Assembly (NCBI GenBank): GCA_041166025.1
Contig: JBEAMJ010000015.1
Location: 38,335 to 102,334, forward strand
Length of the DNA stretch: 64,000 nt
From: UBA7672 sp041166025
GTDB lineage: Bacteria; Pseudomonadota; Alphaproteobacteria; Caulobacterales; Hyphomonadaceae
Direction of reading: 5' to 3'
The notes beneath the pieces are model-generated. The model searched no databases, was not told the origin of the DNA, and saw only the letters and a program-made list of their open reading frames with translations. Shown here piece after piece: positions 41,522-51,113 of the stretch. Numbering within the stretch: the first letter of the stretch is position 1; the number at the start of each line of letters is the position of its first letter. The position numbers and the translations under genes were made by a program.

Positions 41522-42643
41522 CTACTCCAGCAGGGCGGATCTGATGGCTTCAAGCTCTGCCTCGGTTACGTCGAGCTCGGTCTGGATGAAGTTCATCACC
41601 GATCCGAACTCGGCTTCGAGCGCCTCAAACGTTGTTTCGATATAGCGCGGGTCAGATCGCATCAGCGGCGCCAGAAGCTCGGGCGGCATTTTTGCGAGAT
41701 AGGCGTAGGGGCTGTCAGCAGGCATGGGGCTATCTGCCGAACCGGTAAATTCCGCCATGTAGTCGACATAGGTTTCCGACAGGGCGTAATCGGCGACGAC
41801 AGTATCGCGGGGGACCCCGAGCGCGGTCAGCAGGAGCGCGGCGCCCGTGCCCGCGCGGTCCTTGCCTGCGGAGCAGTTGAAGGCGAGCGGAATTTCGCCG
41901 GCGGCGAGACGATCAAACATCTCGGCGTAGGCAGGCGCCTGTTCCTTTGCGATGGCGGGGTAGCCCTTGGCCATCGCGTTTGCGACCATGTCCGGCGTGA
42001 CGTCGGGCTCGAAGAGAACCCGCATGAAATTGCCGCCTGGATCGCTGGCGGGATCCGGGAAGTGGACATAATCCACGGCGCCCGCGCGCCAGTTCGTGGG
42101 TTCGGCTGCGCGCTCCTGGGCGGCGCGAAAATCGCAAACGACCTTGATCCCGATGCCTGAGAGGTACTTGTAGTCATTATCGGTCAGTTCATGCATCGTG
42201 CCCGAGCGGAAGACCTTGCCCCACTTCACGGTCCGACCGTCTTCGGTCGCATAGCCGCCCAGATCGCGAAAGTTGCGCCCACCCTCGAGCGGCAGGAGCC
42301 GCGTTGCCGCTATGGTTGGTTCGCCAGCGTCCGCTGTTACGACGAAGTACTGACGGGCGTTGTCGCCCGCCTGCGGCGTCCATGTGAAGGACGTTGCGGT
42401 GACGTCCGCCGCGATCGGGGTTGGGTTGGCGCCGTCCGGACTTGACGAGACAGACACGTCTACGGCGCTTCCAGGTTCTGATGTCGCCCACGTGATCGTG
42501 TAGGCCTTCGAGTCACTGTCGAGGCTCACTTCAACACGCTCGAGTTTGGCCGGTGATGCGAGATTTGCAGCAGGTTGTGCCGGGCTGCACCCGCCAAGCG
42601 CAGCCATGACAGTGATCGAGGTAACGATGACGGAGATTTTCAT
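41522..42643 (-). CDS. Lipoprotein tyrosine-phosphatase-like protein (Y_phosphatase3)
   Basis: 373 residues, lipobox LGGCS (Cys19). Residues ~34-110 look like a fibronectin-type or Ig-like beta domain. The phosphatase domain follows with GGRNFRDLGGY at 121-131 and the P-loop NCSAGKDRAGTG: nucleophile Cys257 and Arg263 present (CX5R), but the usual histidine before Cys is Asn256. The family contains dual-specific tyrosine/lipid phosphatases, including secreted mycobacterial PtpB-type enzymes. It follows a TonB receptor gene by about 190 bp on the same strand, which suggests a shared nutrient, perhaps a phosphorylated one (inference). Confidence 0.85.
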   Translation of the reverse strand: MKISVIVTSITVMAALGGCSPAQPAANLASPAKLERVEVSLDSDSKAYTITWATSEPGSAVDVSVSSSPDGANPTPIAADVTATSFTWTPQAGDNARQYFVVTADAGEPTIAATRLLPLEGGRNFRDLGGYATEDGRTVKWGKVFRSGTMHELTDNDYKYLSGIGIKVVCDFRAAQERAAEPTNWRAGAVDYVHFPDPASDPGGNFMRVLFEPDVTPDMVANAMAKGYPAIAKEQAPAYAEMFDRLAAGEIPLAFNCSAGKDRAGTGAALLLTALGVPRDTVVADYALSETYVDYMAEFTGSADSPMPADSPYAYLAKMPPELLAPLMRSDPRYIETTFEALEAEFGSVMNFIQTELDVTEAELEAIRSALLE

Positions 42644-42837
42644 GTGATGTCCTTTGTCGGTCCGACTGCCATCGCGTGAGGAGGTGGTCGGGTGCGATCG
42701 CGATCAGCTCTGAATCAACGCTTGGGCGTTTTGTTGGTCCAGCCGCCAGCGGGCCCGATCCCATGTCTCTAACTCGCAGCCTGATGTGAGGCGAGACGAG
42801 CGATGATGGATCGAGCCCTCTGACACCTGGCTTGTCT

Positions 42838-45441
42838 TCAATAGTTGACGCGGATCCCGAACAGATAACGCTCGCCAATCTGCTCAACCTCGCTCGGCAA
42901 GTCGGGGCGACCGGTATAGGCGACGTAATATTCGTCGGTCAGGTTGGCGAGGTCTGCGAACACGGTGAGATTCTCGTTGATCGCATAGCGCAGCGAGACG
43001 TCGAGGTTTTCATACCCCTTGCGTGTTTCCCCGGCGCCGAGCCCTCCGAGCGTGTCTTCCCAATCCGAGCGCCACTGATAGCTGACGCGCGCCGAGAAGC
43101 CGTATTTCTCGTAGTAGAGGGAGGCGTTGACGATGGTATCCGACAAGCCCTGGAAGGGCAGCCCGGTCTGTGCCGCGAGCGTCGCGGTGGCCGGCGCATC
43201 ATATTCACCTTCGAGAAGCGTAAGGTTGCCCTGGACGCCGAAACCGTCGAACGGGGCGGGCAGGAAATCAAACTGGTTCTGGACGTTGAACTCAACGCCG
43301 TAAAGCCTGCCGTTCTCGCCGTTGAATGTTCCCGACAGCAGATAACCCGTGCGATCGATCGTCCCTGTGTCATAGGTGTCATCGGTGACGAGCTGCGCGC
43401 CCTGGTAGAACACATTGTCGACCCAGCGATAAAAGCCGGTGACGGATACAATGCCGTTTGTGGGCAGATAGTATTCGGCGCTCGCATCAACGCCCCAGGT
43501 CATCTCGGGCAACAGATTTGGATTGCCGCCGCCAATCGTCCCTGGCGTGGACGTATCATTGATCGCAGCGCCCACGCGGATCGCGCCGTAAGCGGGCCGT
43601 GAGATGCCGCGCTGTGCGGCCAAACGCAGGATCAGATCATCGCTTGCTTCATAGCGCAGATTGAGGCTGGGGAAGAGATCAGTCTCGCTCTGGTCGACAG
43701 TGATGGGCGTAAACACTGTGCCGCTGCGCACTGTACCGGCATTCTCGATCTCATAGTTCTCGACCCGCAAGCCGCCGATGACTGTGAGATTGTCAAGCGC
43801 GAGCTCGGCCGAGACATAGCCAGCGAGGATCTTTTCGTTCTGGTCATAGAGGTCGGTTGCCGGAATGCCGTTGGCTGGATTGAACCGGCCAGCCGCGGTG
43901 AGCTGCGCGAGCAACGCGTCGATGTCGGCGCGCATGGCGACGTTGTTCACATAGTTCAGCGTGAAGCCGAGCGGGAACTGCGTATCCCATGGTTCATTGG
44001 TGAGATAGGAATTGACGTTGAAGCCAGCCGCGCCAACAGCGGCCACATTGGAGAAGGAGAAGTTGTTGCCGTTGATCTGCCGGTCAACGTAGTAGGCGCC
44101 GCCCTTCAGCGTCAGCCCGTTCTCGAAGTCCTGCGTCAGATCCAGCCGCGCGGTATAGGCATCGACCTCGGTCGCCTGGCGCGCATCGATCAGGATCGCG
44201 CCTGCTGCGTTGAGCAGGCCCTGCGGCGCTGTCGGGAGGGGCGCGCCGCGGGTGAGGGGAGCTGGGCCGACGGTCTGGAACAGCGTTACAAGTGGAAAGC
44301 GTGGATCGCTCGCATCATAGGAAATGGAAGGCGAGTTCGTGCCGCTGGTGCTTGCCTGCACGAGGGGGAGGTAGGTCGTGTTTTCGGTCTTGGTATAGTT
44401 GAGGCGCAGCGAGGAGGAAAAGCCGGTAGGGGTCTCATAGTCTGCCCCGAAGGTGCCGAGCGTGTTCTGGTTTCGGTATTCACCGTAGTTGAAGCTGCCG
44501 CGCAGAGGAACGCCCACAAGGTTGCCAGCTGCGAAGCCACGTGTGCCGCTCGCCGCACGATCAAGGCGCAGCTCGTACTGGTTGCGTTGCTCGTCATCGT
44601 TGAACTCGGCAAAAATCCCTTTCAGGAACAGGCGCAGATTGTCCGAGGGAACGAACTCGACGCCGCCGAACAGCGAATTGCTCCAGCGCTCGATCACGTA
44701 CTGACGAATGTCGAATTCGGTGGGGCCGAGCGCGTCATAGAGGCCGACTTCGCGGTTGTCGGTCAGCTGCTCGCGGCGATAATGCGATCCGCCCAGCACA
44801 ACGCCAAACATGTCATTGGACCAGCTGGCGCGGGCCGATGCCTGGCGTTGCTCGCCCCCACCTTGATCCATGTTACCATAGCCGAGGTCGCCTGAAACGT
44901 GCAGTCCTTCGCGCTCCATTGGGGAGTAGGTCTGAAGGTCTATGGTGGCGACGATGGCGTCAGCCTGCTGGTCGGCCGTCAATGACTTGTTGACTACCAT
45001 TTGGCTCAGCGCGACGGCGGGCACGGCATCGAAGCGGAAGGCCCGGCTGTCGCCGCCCTCGTCGACGCCGGTCAGAGGGATCCCGTCAATGCTGACCGAG
45101 GTCCAGCGATTGGGCGCGCCGCGAACCTGGATGTAGCGTTCCTGGCCCTGATCGCGCTGCACAGCGATGGCGGGCAGGCGCGACAGGGCGGCCGCGGAGT
45201 TCTGGTCAGGGAAGCGCCCGACGGAGTCGGCAGCGGCAACATCGGTCAGGTTGAGCGCTTCCCGCTTGGCATCGAGTGAGGCTTCCTGCGACTGGAGAAT
45301 GGCGCCGGTGATCACGATGACGTCTGGGTTTTCCCCCTCAGCCTGTTCCTGCGCTGCAGCTGGCATGGTGAGCGCGTAGGCCGTGAAGGCCACGCTGGAG
45401 AGCAGGGCCTGGCGGCAAAGTGAGTTTGACCAATAAGACAT
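42838..45441 (-). CDS. TonB-dependent receptor, large carbohydrate/organophosphate type
   Basis: 867 residues. Signal peptide ends MPAAAQ; TonB-box region NPDVIVITGAILQSQEASLDAKREALN is typical of the TIGR01782 receptors frequent in Caulobacterales and sphingomonads. The plug contains SVGRFPDQNSAAALSRLPAIAVQRDQGQERYIQVRGAPNRWTSVSIDGIPLTG, and the barrel ends in a Tyr, as usual. Start ATG 45441. Substrate unknown; the neighbouring phosphatase lipoprotein may process what it imports. Confidence 0.9.
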   Translation of the reverse strand: MSYWSNSLCRQALLSSVAFTAYALTMPAAAQEQAEGENPDVIVITGAILQSQEASLDAKREALNLTDVAAADSVGRFPDQNSAAALSRLPAIAVQRDQGQERYIQVRGAPNRWTSVSIDGIPLTGVDEGGDSRAFRFDAVPAVALSQMVVNKSLTADQQADAIVATIDLQTYSPMEREGLHVSGDLGYGNMDQGGGEQRQASARASWSNDMFGVVLGGSHYRREQLTDNREVGLYDALGPTEFDIRQYVIERWSNSLFGGVEFVPSDNLRLFLKGIFAEFNDDEQRNQYELRLDRAASGTRGFAAGNLVGVPLRGSFNYGEYRNQNTLGTFGADYETPTGFSSSLRLNYTKTENTTYLPLVQASTSGTNSPSISYDASDPRFPLVTLFQTVGPAPLTRGAPLPTAPQGLLNAAGAILIDARQATEVDAYTARLDLTQDFENGLTLKGGAYYVDRQINGNNFSFSNVAAVGAAGFNVNSYLTNEPWDTQFPLGFTLNYVNNVAMRADIDALLAQLTAAGRFNPANGIPATDLYDQNEKILAGYVSAELALDNLTVIGGLRVENYEIENAGTVRSGTVFTPITVDQSETDLFPSLNLRYEASDDLILRLAAQRGISRPAYGAIRVGAAINDTSTPGTIGGGNPNLLPEMTWGVDASAEYYLPTNGIVSVTGFYRWVDNVFYQGAQLVTDDTYDTGTIDRTGYLLSGTFNGENGRLYGVEFNVQNQFDFLPAPFDGFGVQGNLTLLEGEYDAPATATLAAQTGLPFQGLSDTIVNASLYYEKYGFSARVSYQWRSDWEDTLGGLGAGETRKGYENLDVSLRYAINENLTVFADLANLTDEYYVAYTGRPDLPSEVEQIGERYLFGIRVNY

Positions 45442-45754
45442 CCCGAGATCCCCTGCTGAAGAAGCAAGGGGCCACTAGAACTTCCCGATGTAGCCTCTGT
45501 GACGGATTGAAGGATTCTCGAGGAACAAGTTCATCGACTTGTCGAAAGCGCGCATCTGTATGAGCGCCGCAACAGGTTCAGTCGTAGAAAATTCGCAGAA
45601 GCACAAAACGTGTGACGCACACCTGCGCATGGGGCTGAGCCCTACCCACTTCGGGCGCAGCTCCGAAGGCTGAGTGAGCGCCATCGAGTCCGAACCAGCA
45701 CGGATGCCCGCGACTGCATGCACCCTGGCAGTCATAGGCGCGACCCGCGCGCAC
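45442..45754. other. Intergenic region
   Basis: About 310 bp upstream of the receptor gene and downstream of the 731-residue gene. Probably contains the receptor promoter; no clear boxes or gene. Confidence 0.4.
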
Positions 45755-47950
45755 TTACTGCGCGCACTGCGCGATCCAGGCGGCGATGATCTTCTGCTCG
45801 GCTGTTGCAAGCCCGCGCGTTCGCGCCTCCGAAATCAACCGCAGGATGCGGCTGCCTTGATCGCTTCCAGATTTTGCGCTGGGAAATGCGAGCGGCGCCT
45901 CCTTGACCAGCGCCATGAAGCCGTTTGCCCATGCCGCCGGCGGTTGCGCCCCATATTCCGCCAGCACTTGAACGACATTTTCGGATTCAAGGGCGCCATC
46001 CATCGCGAATCGAACCCGGTCAAGACACAGATCAAGCATCAACTGGACGTCGGATACGTGTATGCCAGTAAAGTGCTTGAGCATGGCGTTGATGATTGTG
46101 GTGGGCGCCAGGCCCGAAATCGATGCTGCGGCGCCAAACCCATCGATCCAGTCCTGCTCAAGCCCGACCTGCTTGAGGATCCGCGCCAGTTCGAGCTCGC
46201 GAGCAGGGGAGAGAGGTGGCGCGATGGCCGCTTCGAGGTCTGCATCCGGCTCCTCATCCCAGCGGTGACGTCCCTCGCAGGCATCAAGCGTGGCCAGCAT
46301 GATCCATTCAAGGCCCGCAAGCTTGCGGATTGATCCTTTCCCCCCCAGCGCTTGAGCCGTGGCCGCGAGCGCGACGATTGCGTTTGTCATCGGTGGCGCG
46401 GGGGTTTGGCTCGCGCGGGAGGCCGCCATGATCTGCGCTGCCAGGGCAAACTGAATCGCCCACCAGCCGCGCCGTTCCTGGAGGAACTTCCAGACCAGGG
46501 AGCGGGCGGCCCGCTCAGTTGGCGCAGCAAGGATTGCCGCGTCGAGCTTTTCAGTCTGCTCAAACCAGGTCTCGAAAAGTGGCGAGCGCAACACATCGGC
46601 CCCGTCTTCGCCGCACAAGCGGGAGCAAAGGTCCTTGTCCTTGAGTTTTTCCTGAACCACCTCGGGAAGATCGGCCAGCAGCGCGTTCAACTGCAAAGGG
46701 CGGCGTAAGGTCGGGGTTTCGACGACGCGTTCAAGCAGGTCGGCGGCGTCCAGCAGCATCGGTGCGGGTGGAGAGCCGGTTTCCAGTCCGTCGTCGATGG
46801 CGCGGCCCAGCAGTTCGACTGCAAAGCGCGGACTGACCTCAACCAGGTCGATGCCCTCTGATATCGAGTCCAAAGTCTGCCTTTGTTCGGCCGCCGTGCC
46901 GAGGGAATGCACGAAAGCGTCGCGCAGGCCTCGGCCGCGCTTGAACAAGCCAACCAGAAGAGCATAGCCTTTCGAGGCGCGTGAGGCGATCACAATGCTG
47001 ATGCATCCTGCGCCGTCAGGGTATGACAGGTATGTCCGAAGCTCGCTTTGGGACGAGGCTCCCTTCGCGCTACGTCTTGCGCCCGCGCGCTTGCCCGGCG
47101 GGACGTCTTGCTCGGGCCGGACAGCGGCTTGGGAAGCGGCATCGGATGGCGCGGGCGTCCGGTCCAGCAGGCCAGCCAACGCATCGATCCCCGGTTCGGC
47201 CGGCAACCAGTTTCGGACGCGCAAAAGATCGCGGCGGAGTCCGGCACTCATTCCGTGCGCCTTGATGCGCGTGGCGATGGCGTGCGCAGCGCCACGACGG
47301 ATCTCCGCCAGGGGGTCGAAGAGCCAGTAGACGCCAAGTCTTTCCTGGCGCACGGGCAGCTTCAGGATAAATGTATGAAGGAGGATGACCCGGCTCGGGA
47401 CGGCGGTGACGCCCAGAAGCTCTCGGATAGCGAGGTGGGCGTCGGCCGGTTCCTCAGGCAGATTTGACAGGAGTACATCCAGCATCTCCCCGGTGGGATC
47501 ACCTGGTTGGGGCCGCTTGCCTGTCGGCTCGCCGCCAAGGCCTGGCAGCAAGGCGCCGCGTGGAGGCGGCCAAACGGCCGGTGCGGAGACCTGCAGGGCG
47601 GGGGGCGGTTCCAGGCCAGCCCTGACATAAGCTCCTGACCAGGCCAGCATCTGGGCGCCTGAGAGACGGCCGGCGCCCGCGAGCGCCACAAAAGCTGCTG
47701 AGCATTCCGTCAGAAACGCAGCACCCCCCGTCTGAGAATTCTCGCTTGCAGCCCGCGCAGTGTCGAGAAGGGTCGTGAGGACCCTAACCATTGCTTCTGT
47801 GGGGGTGGGTTCAGTAGCGAGCACGGCGATGACCTGGTGCGCGGCGCCAGGTTCGCGGATGACAGCAGGGGCAGGGTCCCAAACCATCTGATGTCGCAGA
47901 CTGGCGTTGGGGTTCCCCGCCATCACCTGAAGGGCTTCGGTGATATTCAC
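45755..47950 (-). CDS. Large protein of unknown function (731 aa)
   Basis: A clear gene by codon use and length. GTG 47950 follows GAGGAG at 8 nt. The sequence is Leu/Ala-rich and mostly helical, without signal peptide or membrane helices; the N-terminal ~250 residues resemble helical repeats (LATEPTPTEAMVRVLTTLLDTA), and a Pro/Arg/Lys-rich linker (~265-300) precedes a central domain beginning TYLSYPDGAGCISIVIASRASKGYALLVGLFKRGRG. I do not recognise the family. It lies at the edge of the conjugation cluster, 340 bp from trbI, on the same strand. Confidence 0.7.
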   Translation of the reverse strand: MNITEALQVMAGNPNASLRHQMVWDPAPAVIREPGAAHQVIAVLATEPTPTEAMVRVLTTLLDTARAASENSQTGGAAFLTECSAAFVALAGAGRLSGAQMLAWSGAYVRAGLEPPPALQVSAPAVWPPPRGALLPGLGGEPTGKRPQPGDPTGEMLDVLLSNLPEEPADAHLAIRELLGVTAVPSRVILLHTFILKLPVRQERLGVYWLFDPLAEIRRGAAHAIATRIKAHGMSAGLRRDLLRVRNWLPAEPGIDALAGLLDRTPAPSDAASQAAVRPEQDVPPGKRAGARRSAKGASSQSELRTYLSYPDGAGCISIVIASRASKGYALLVGLFKRGRGLRDAFVHSLGTAAEQRQTLDSISEGIDLVEVSPRFAVELLGRAIDDGLETGSPPAPMLLDAADLLERVVETPTLRRPLQLNALLADLPEVVQEKLKDKDLCSRLCGEDGADVLRSPLFETWFEQTEKLDAAILAAPTERAARSLVWKFLQERRGWWAIQFALAAQIMAASRASQTPAPPMTNAIVALAATAQALGGKGSIRKLAGLEWIMLATLDACEGRHRWDEEPDADLEAAIAPPLSPARELELARILKQVGLEQDWIDGFGAAASISGLAPTTIINAMLKHFTGIHVSDVQLMLDLCLDRVRFAMDGALESENVVQVLAEYGAQPPAAWANGFMALVKEAPLAFPSAKSGSDQGSRILRLISEARTRGLATAEQKIIAAWIAQCAQ

Positions 47951-48289
47951 GTGCGGGACTCCTCATCCGCCAAAGCCGGGCGACTGAGTTGACACCCTAG
48001 CTTGACCACAGGCCCGTTGACAAAGGTGAGGGCTGGGATTTCGGCTGACTTCCTGGGCCAGGGCCGTACCGCATCATCGCCGTCCTGATGTGCGCGCCCA
48101 ACGGTGTGGTGGCGCTGATCCCCCCAAGGCAAGACCGGTGGCGGCGTCCTCTGCGGAGGCGCATGCGTGGCCGACAGCGCCGCCAGCCAAGACGGCGGCG
48201 CTGCAGTAACCGCTGGCGGAGGGGGGAGATGGGCCACCTGGAGCGGGAGCAGGGCGCCTTGCTCCAATGGCCGCGACCGCGCTTCGCCC
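47951..48289. other. Intergenic region after trbI
   Basis: About 340 bp. Related trb loci usually have a small DUF2274 gene here; I see only Pro/Arg-rich open frames with no family resemblance, so it appears lost or replaced. Confidence 0.4.
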
Positions 48290-49561
48290 TCACATTCCCA
48301 TTCCGGAAACGCGCCTCGTCACAATCACCGCAATCCTCGTTCCCGCTCCAACGCGTATTGTTGGCGGTATCGCGAGCCCGCGATCAACAACCCGATTGGT
48401 TACATCGCTCGCGCTTCGCTGAACCCCGTCGGCAATGGCTGCATCAACCGGATCGCGCGATATTGCGCCTATGCCGCCATAGGTAAGCTGCGGCTCTTCC
48501 GTCGTCGCAACGCCGATGTTGATCAGCGTCCCGAGGGCTGCCGCGCCGAACACATTGCCCCAATGATCATCGACCTCACCCTTGATCCCAGCCGCGCCTG
48601 ACGGATCGGCCCCAACCTCATCAAGCGCAACTTCATCGCCATCCGGCATGATCAGTCGGGACCAGGTGATTGCGACACGGCTCTGGCCGTAGCGGCTGGA
48701 CGATCTGTATTCGCCCATCAGCCGGGCGCCTTGCGGAACAAGCGCGATGTGGCCCGTCGCGCTGTCATAGATCGTCTGCGTCACCTGGGCGATGACCGGC
48801 CCGGGCGATTCAGAGTTGAGGTCCGTGACCAGGCTCGCTGGAATGACTGTCCCCGGGAACAGCGCCCGATGGTTTTGCGCAGCACTCGCGCGCTGGTCGC
48901 TGTCCTGAGGCGCAACTGCGGTGAGAGGAGAGCGTTGCGGGGTCTGATATGCGATCGCATGCGCTGACCCTGTATCGGTTTTGCGCGGTTCCTCCCGGAG
49001 TGCAAAGAAAATCCCTGACCTGTCCGCCGCTGCAGCTTCTGCAACCGTCGGATCAGGCGCCTGGGGCGGTACATCGGCCGCAGGCGTGCTCCAGTCATTG
49101 CCATAGGCTGGCATCTCTCCCGGCATCGGCTGCGCCTGCGCAAACGCTGCCACATCTCCGGGCAGGGGGGGACCAAGCTGTGGCGGTCCCGCCTGGTCGA
49201 ACGGCGCCAGCGTCTGATCGCTCTGCTCAGCCGCTTCACGTGCTGCGGCCTGCGCGTAGTCAGCTGGCAGGGACCTGATTGCGCCCTGCGCCATTTCCGG
49301 GCGGGCCGGATCCGACATCATCGGCCTGGCGGTTGCAGGCTTGCTGGAGGGATTGCTGGAGAACGCGCCGGATGCGAGCAACAGCACGAGCGCAACGCCG
49401 CCGCCGGCGCCTGCGAGAATGGCGGGCTTGTTGAGCCCCCGCGCGCCAGGACCCTTCACGCGGATCGTCTCAAGCTGGGGCGGTTCAGTCGGGCTGGCTG
49501 GCTGCTTCGGCGGCGGCTCATCGGCGTCAGCACCAGTCTTGGGCGGGAGACCATCAGCCAT
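48290..49561 (-). CDS. trbI: Conjugal transfer protein TrbI (VirB10-like)
   Basis: 423 residues. A cytoplasmic Pro-rich head, a transmembrane helix (AILAGAGGGVALVLLLASG), a long Pro/Ala-rich periplasmic linker and the C-terminal VirB10/TraB beta-barrel domain (LFPGTVIPASLVTDLNSESPG ... VPQGARLMGEY ... RVAITWSRLIMPDG) are present. It spans the envelope and links the ATPases to the outer-membrane core. ATG 49561 overlaps trbG by 8 bp. Last gene of the trb operon. Confidence 0.9.
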   Translation of the reverse strand: MADGLPPKTGADADEPPPKQPASPTEPPQLETIRVKGPGARGLNKPAILAGAGGGVALVLLLASGAFSSNPSSKPATARPMMSDPARPEMAQGAIRSLPADYAQAAAREAAEQSDQTLAPFDQAGPPQLGPPLPGDVAAFAQAQPMPGEMPAYGNDWSTPAADVPPQAPDPTVAEAAAADRSGIFFALREEPRKTDTGSAHAIAYQTPQRSPLTAVAPQDSDQRASAAQNHRALFPGTVIPASLVTDLNSESPGPVIAQVTQTIYDSATGHIALVPQGARLMGEYRSSSRYGQSRVAITWSRLIMPDGDEVALDEVGADPSGAAGIKGEVDDHWGNVFGAAALGTLINIGVATTEEPQLTYGGIGAISRDPVDAAIADGVQRSASDVTNRVVDRGLAIPPTIRVGAGTRIAVIVTRRVSGMGM

Positions 49562-50411
49562 TGGGGCCTCCGCTGGTGTTGATGGTTGCGATTGGCGTCT
49601 GGCGGATGATGGTGACGCGCTTCTGCGTCCGGCCGGAGCCAAGGCGCAGCTCCGCCTTTTTGAACAGGCGGTCGACGATGTAGTACCTGCCCCGGATCCG
49701 GTAGTTCACGGCTTCAAGGCCTTCATCCCCGATCACATGGAGCGGCGGGGCTTCGATCAGCGTGTCGGGCATCTCGATATAGACCTGCTTGCCATCATCG
49801 AATGCGGACAGCGGGCGCCAGTCCGGCTTGTCGCCATCGATGCGGTAGCGAAGGTTGAGCGTCTCCGGCGTGAACACAAGCGACGGCGGAGAAGCGGCTG
49901 CAGGCGGCGGTGGGGCAGGCGGCTGGCTGGTCGCAAGCGTCATCGCGACCGGATAGCGCCAGGCGACTGCGGCCATGGCCGCGTCCGACGTACTCCTGAG
50001 GTCGACATGATAGACGCGCCGGTCCGTCATGATGACCAGGTTGGTCGCAAGGTTCGCAGCGTTCGGTTTGACGAGTATGTGGGACTGGATATTGCCGGCG
50101 CTGCCGGATTGCGCATCGCCAACAATCCACCGTGTGGTATCGCCTGCGGAGACGGAGAGCAGGGTCTCGCCAGGCTCGAGGGCGATGTCAGTGATCCGCT
50201 GCGGCGAGGCCTGGACCGCATAAAGGGCGCCTCGCTCATAGGCGAACTCATGCAGGGCGCCGACAAGCGATGCATCGCTGGGCCTACGTGTTGCCGCCTC
50301 ATTACTGGCGGCGATCGTGAGGCCGGCCTCATTCTGTGATGGCTGCGCCAGAGCAGGTGAGGCCAGCATCAGCGCGGTTATGCAGACGGAGAGCAGAAGA
50401 GGGCGTGTCAT
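49554..50411 (-). CDS. trbG: Conjugal transfer protein TrbG (VirB9-like)
   Basis: 285 residues with signal peptide (ALMLASPALAQ). The VirB9/CagX domain is evident: ITDIALEPGETLLSVSAGDTTRW, LVIMTDRRVYHVDLRS, AVAWRYP and, at the end, YRIRGRYYIVDRLFKKAELRLG. Outer-membrane core subunit. Overlaps trbF by 4 bp and trbI by 8 bp. Confidence 0.9.
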   Translation of the reverse strand: MTRPLLLSVCITALMLASPALAQPSQNEAGLTIAASNEAATRRPSDASLVGALHEFAYERGALYAVQASPQRITDIALEPGETLLSVSAGDTTRWIVGDAQSGSAGNIQSHILVKPNAANLATNLVIMTDRRVYHVDLRSTSDAAMAAVAWRYPVAMTLATSQPPAPPPPAAASPPSLVFTPETLNLRYRIDGDKPDWRPLSAFDDGKQVYIEMPDTLIEAPPLHVIGDEGLEAVNYRIRGRYYIVDRLFKKAELRLGSGRTQKRVTIIRQTPIATINTSGGPNG

Positions 50412-51109
50412 TGCTGGAGATCCCGTGAGTAATTGAAGGCGTGGACGTAAAGACCGAGCGGGTTCTTCGCGAGCTGCTCGGGCGAGGAGGAGGGCGCAAT
50501 CACGATGCTGGCGACGCCGGAATAGCGCTCGACATCGATGAGCGTTCCGCTGGCATAGGTGCTCTCGCGCCAGCGCAGCTGGAAACTCTCCGGACTTGCC
50601 CGCACGACCGAGATCACCTCGATCGCAACCGTCCGCTTGCCGACCCTGGCGAAGGGATCATCCTCCGTCGCCATGGCGTTCAGCACCTGCGCACCGCCCT
50701 GGGTCACCCAGTCATAGGCGCGCAGCCAGTTCTGGCGGACCACGATGGGATCCTGGGGCAGCCCCCGGATCATCTCGATGAACCGCGCCAGATGCCAGGA
50801 AAGCTGGGCATCGCTTGGCACGTAAGTCCCGGTGGCGGGCCCGACGAGCCTTGCTTCGCCCGTCTCATTGGCTTCGATCACGAACGGGACGGCTGCCGGC
50901 CGGAGCGCCAGCACAATGACGCCTGCCGCCATCGCGCCTGCGAGCGCGAGGCTTGCAAACGCTGTCGTGCGCCAGGTGCGGGCATGGGCGAGCGATGATC
51001 CCATGCGGTTGTCCCAGAGCTGGTGGGCCTGCCGGTAGGGCGTGTCGGGTTCGGGTGTCCGCCCAAGGCGCGAGGATCGCCCCCGGCCAGACGAGGGTGC
51101 GGTAAACAT
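50408..51109 (-). CDS. trbF: Conjugal transfer protein TrbF (VirB8-like)
   Basis: 233 residues: TPYRQAHQLWDNRMGSSLAHARTWR precedes a single transmembrane helix, and the periplasmic VirB8 domain (LARFIEMIRGLPQDPIVVRQNW ... YDWVTQGG) follows. ATG 51109 chosen; an upstream in-frame start overlaps trbL. Inner-membrane assembly factor. Confidence 0.9.
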   Translation of the reverse strand: MFTAPSSGRGRSSRLGRTPEPDTPYRQAHQLWDNRMGSSLAHARTWRTTAFASLALAGAMAAGVIVLALRPAAVPFVIEANETGEARLVGPATGTYVPSDAQLSWHLARFIEMIRGLPQDPIVVRQNWLRAYDWVTQGGAQVLNAMATEDDPFARVGKRTVAIEVISVVRASPESFQLRWRESTYASGTLIDVERYSGVASIVIAPSSSPEQLAKNPLGLYVHAFNYSRDLQQ

Positions 51110-51113
51110 GGGT

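Noticed and set aside
47947..48267. Minus-strand 106-codon open frame after trbI
   Set aside because: Pro-rich, no family resemblance; does not look like the DUF2274 protein expected here.
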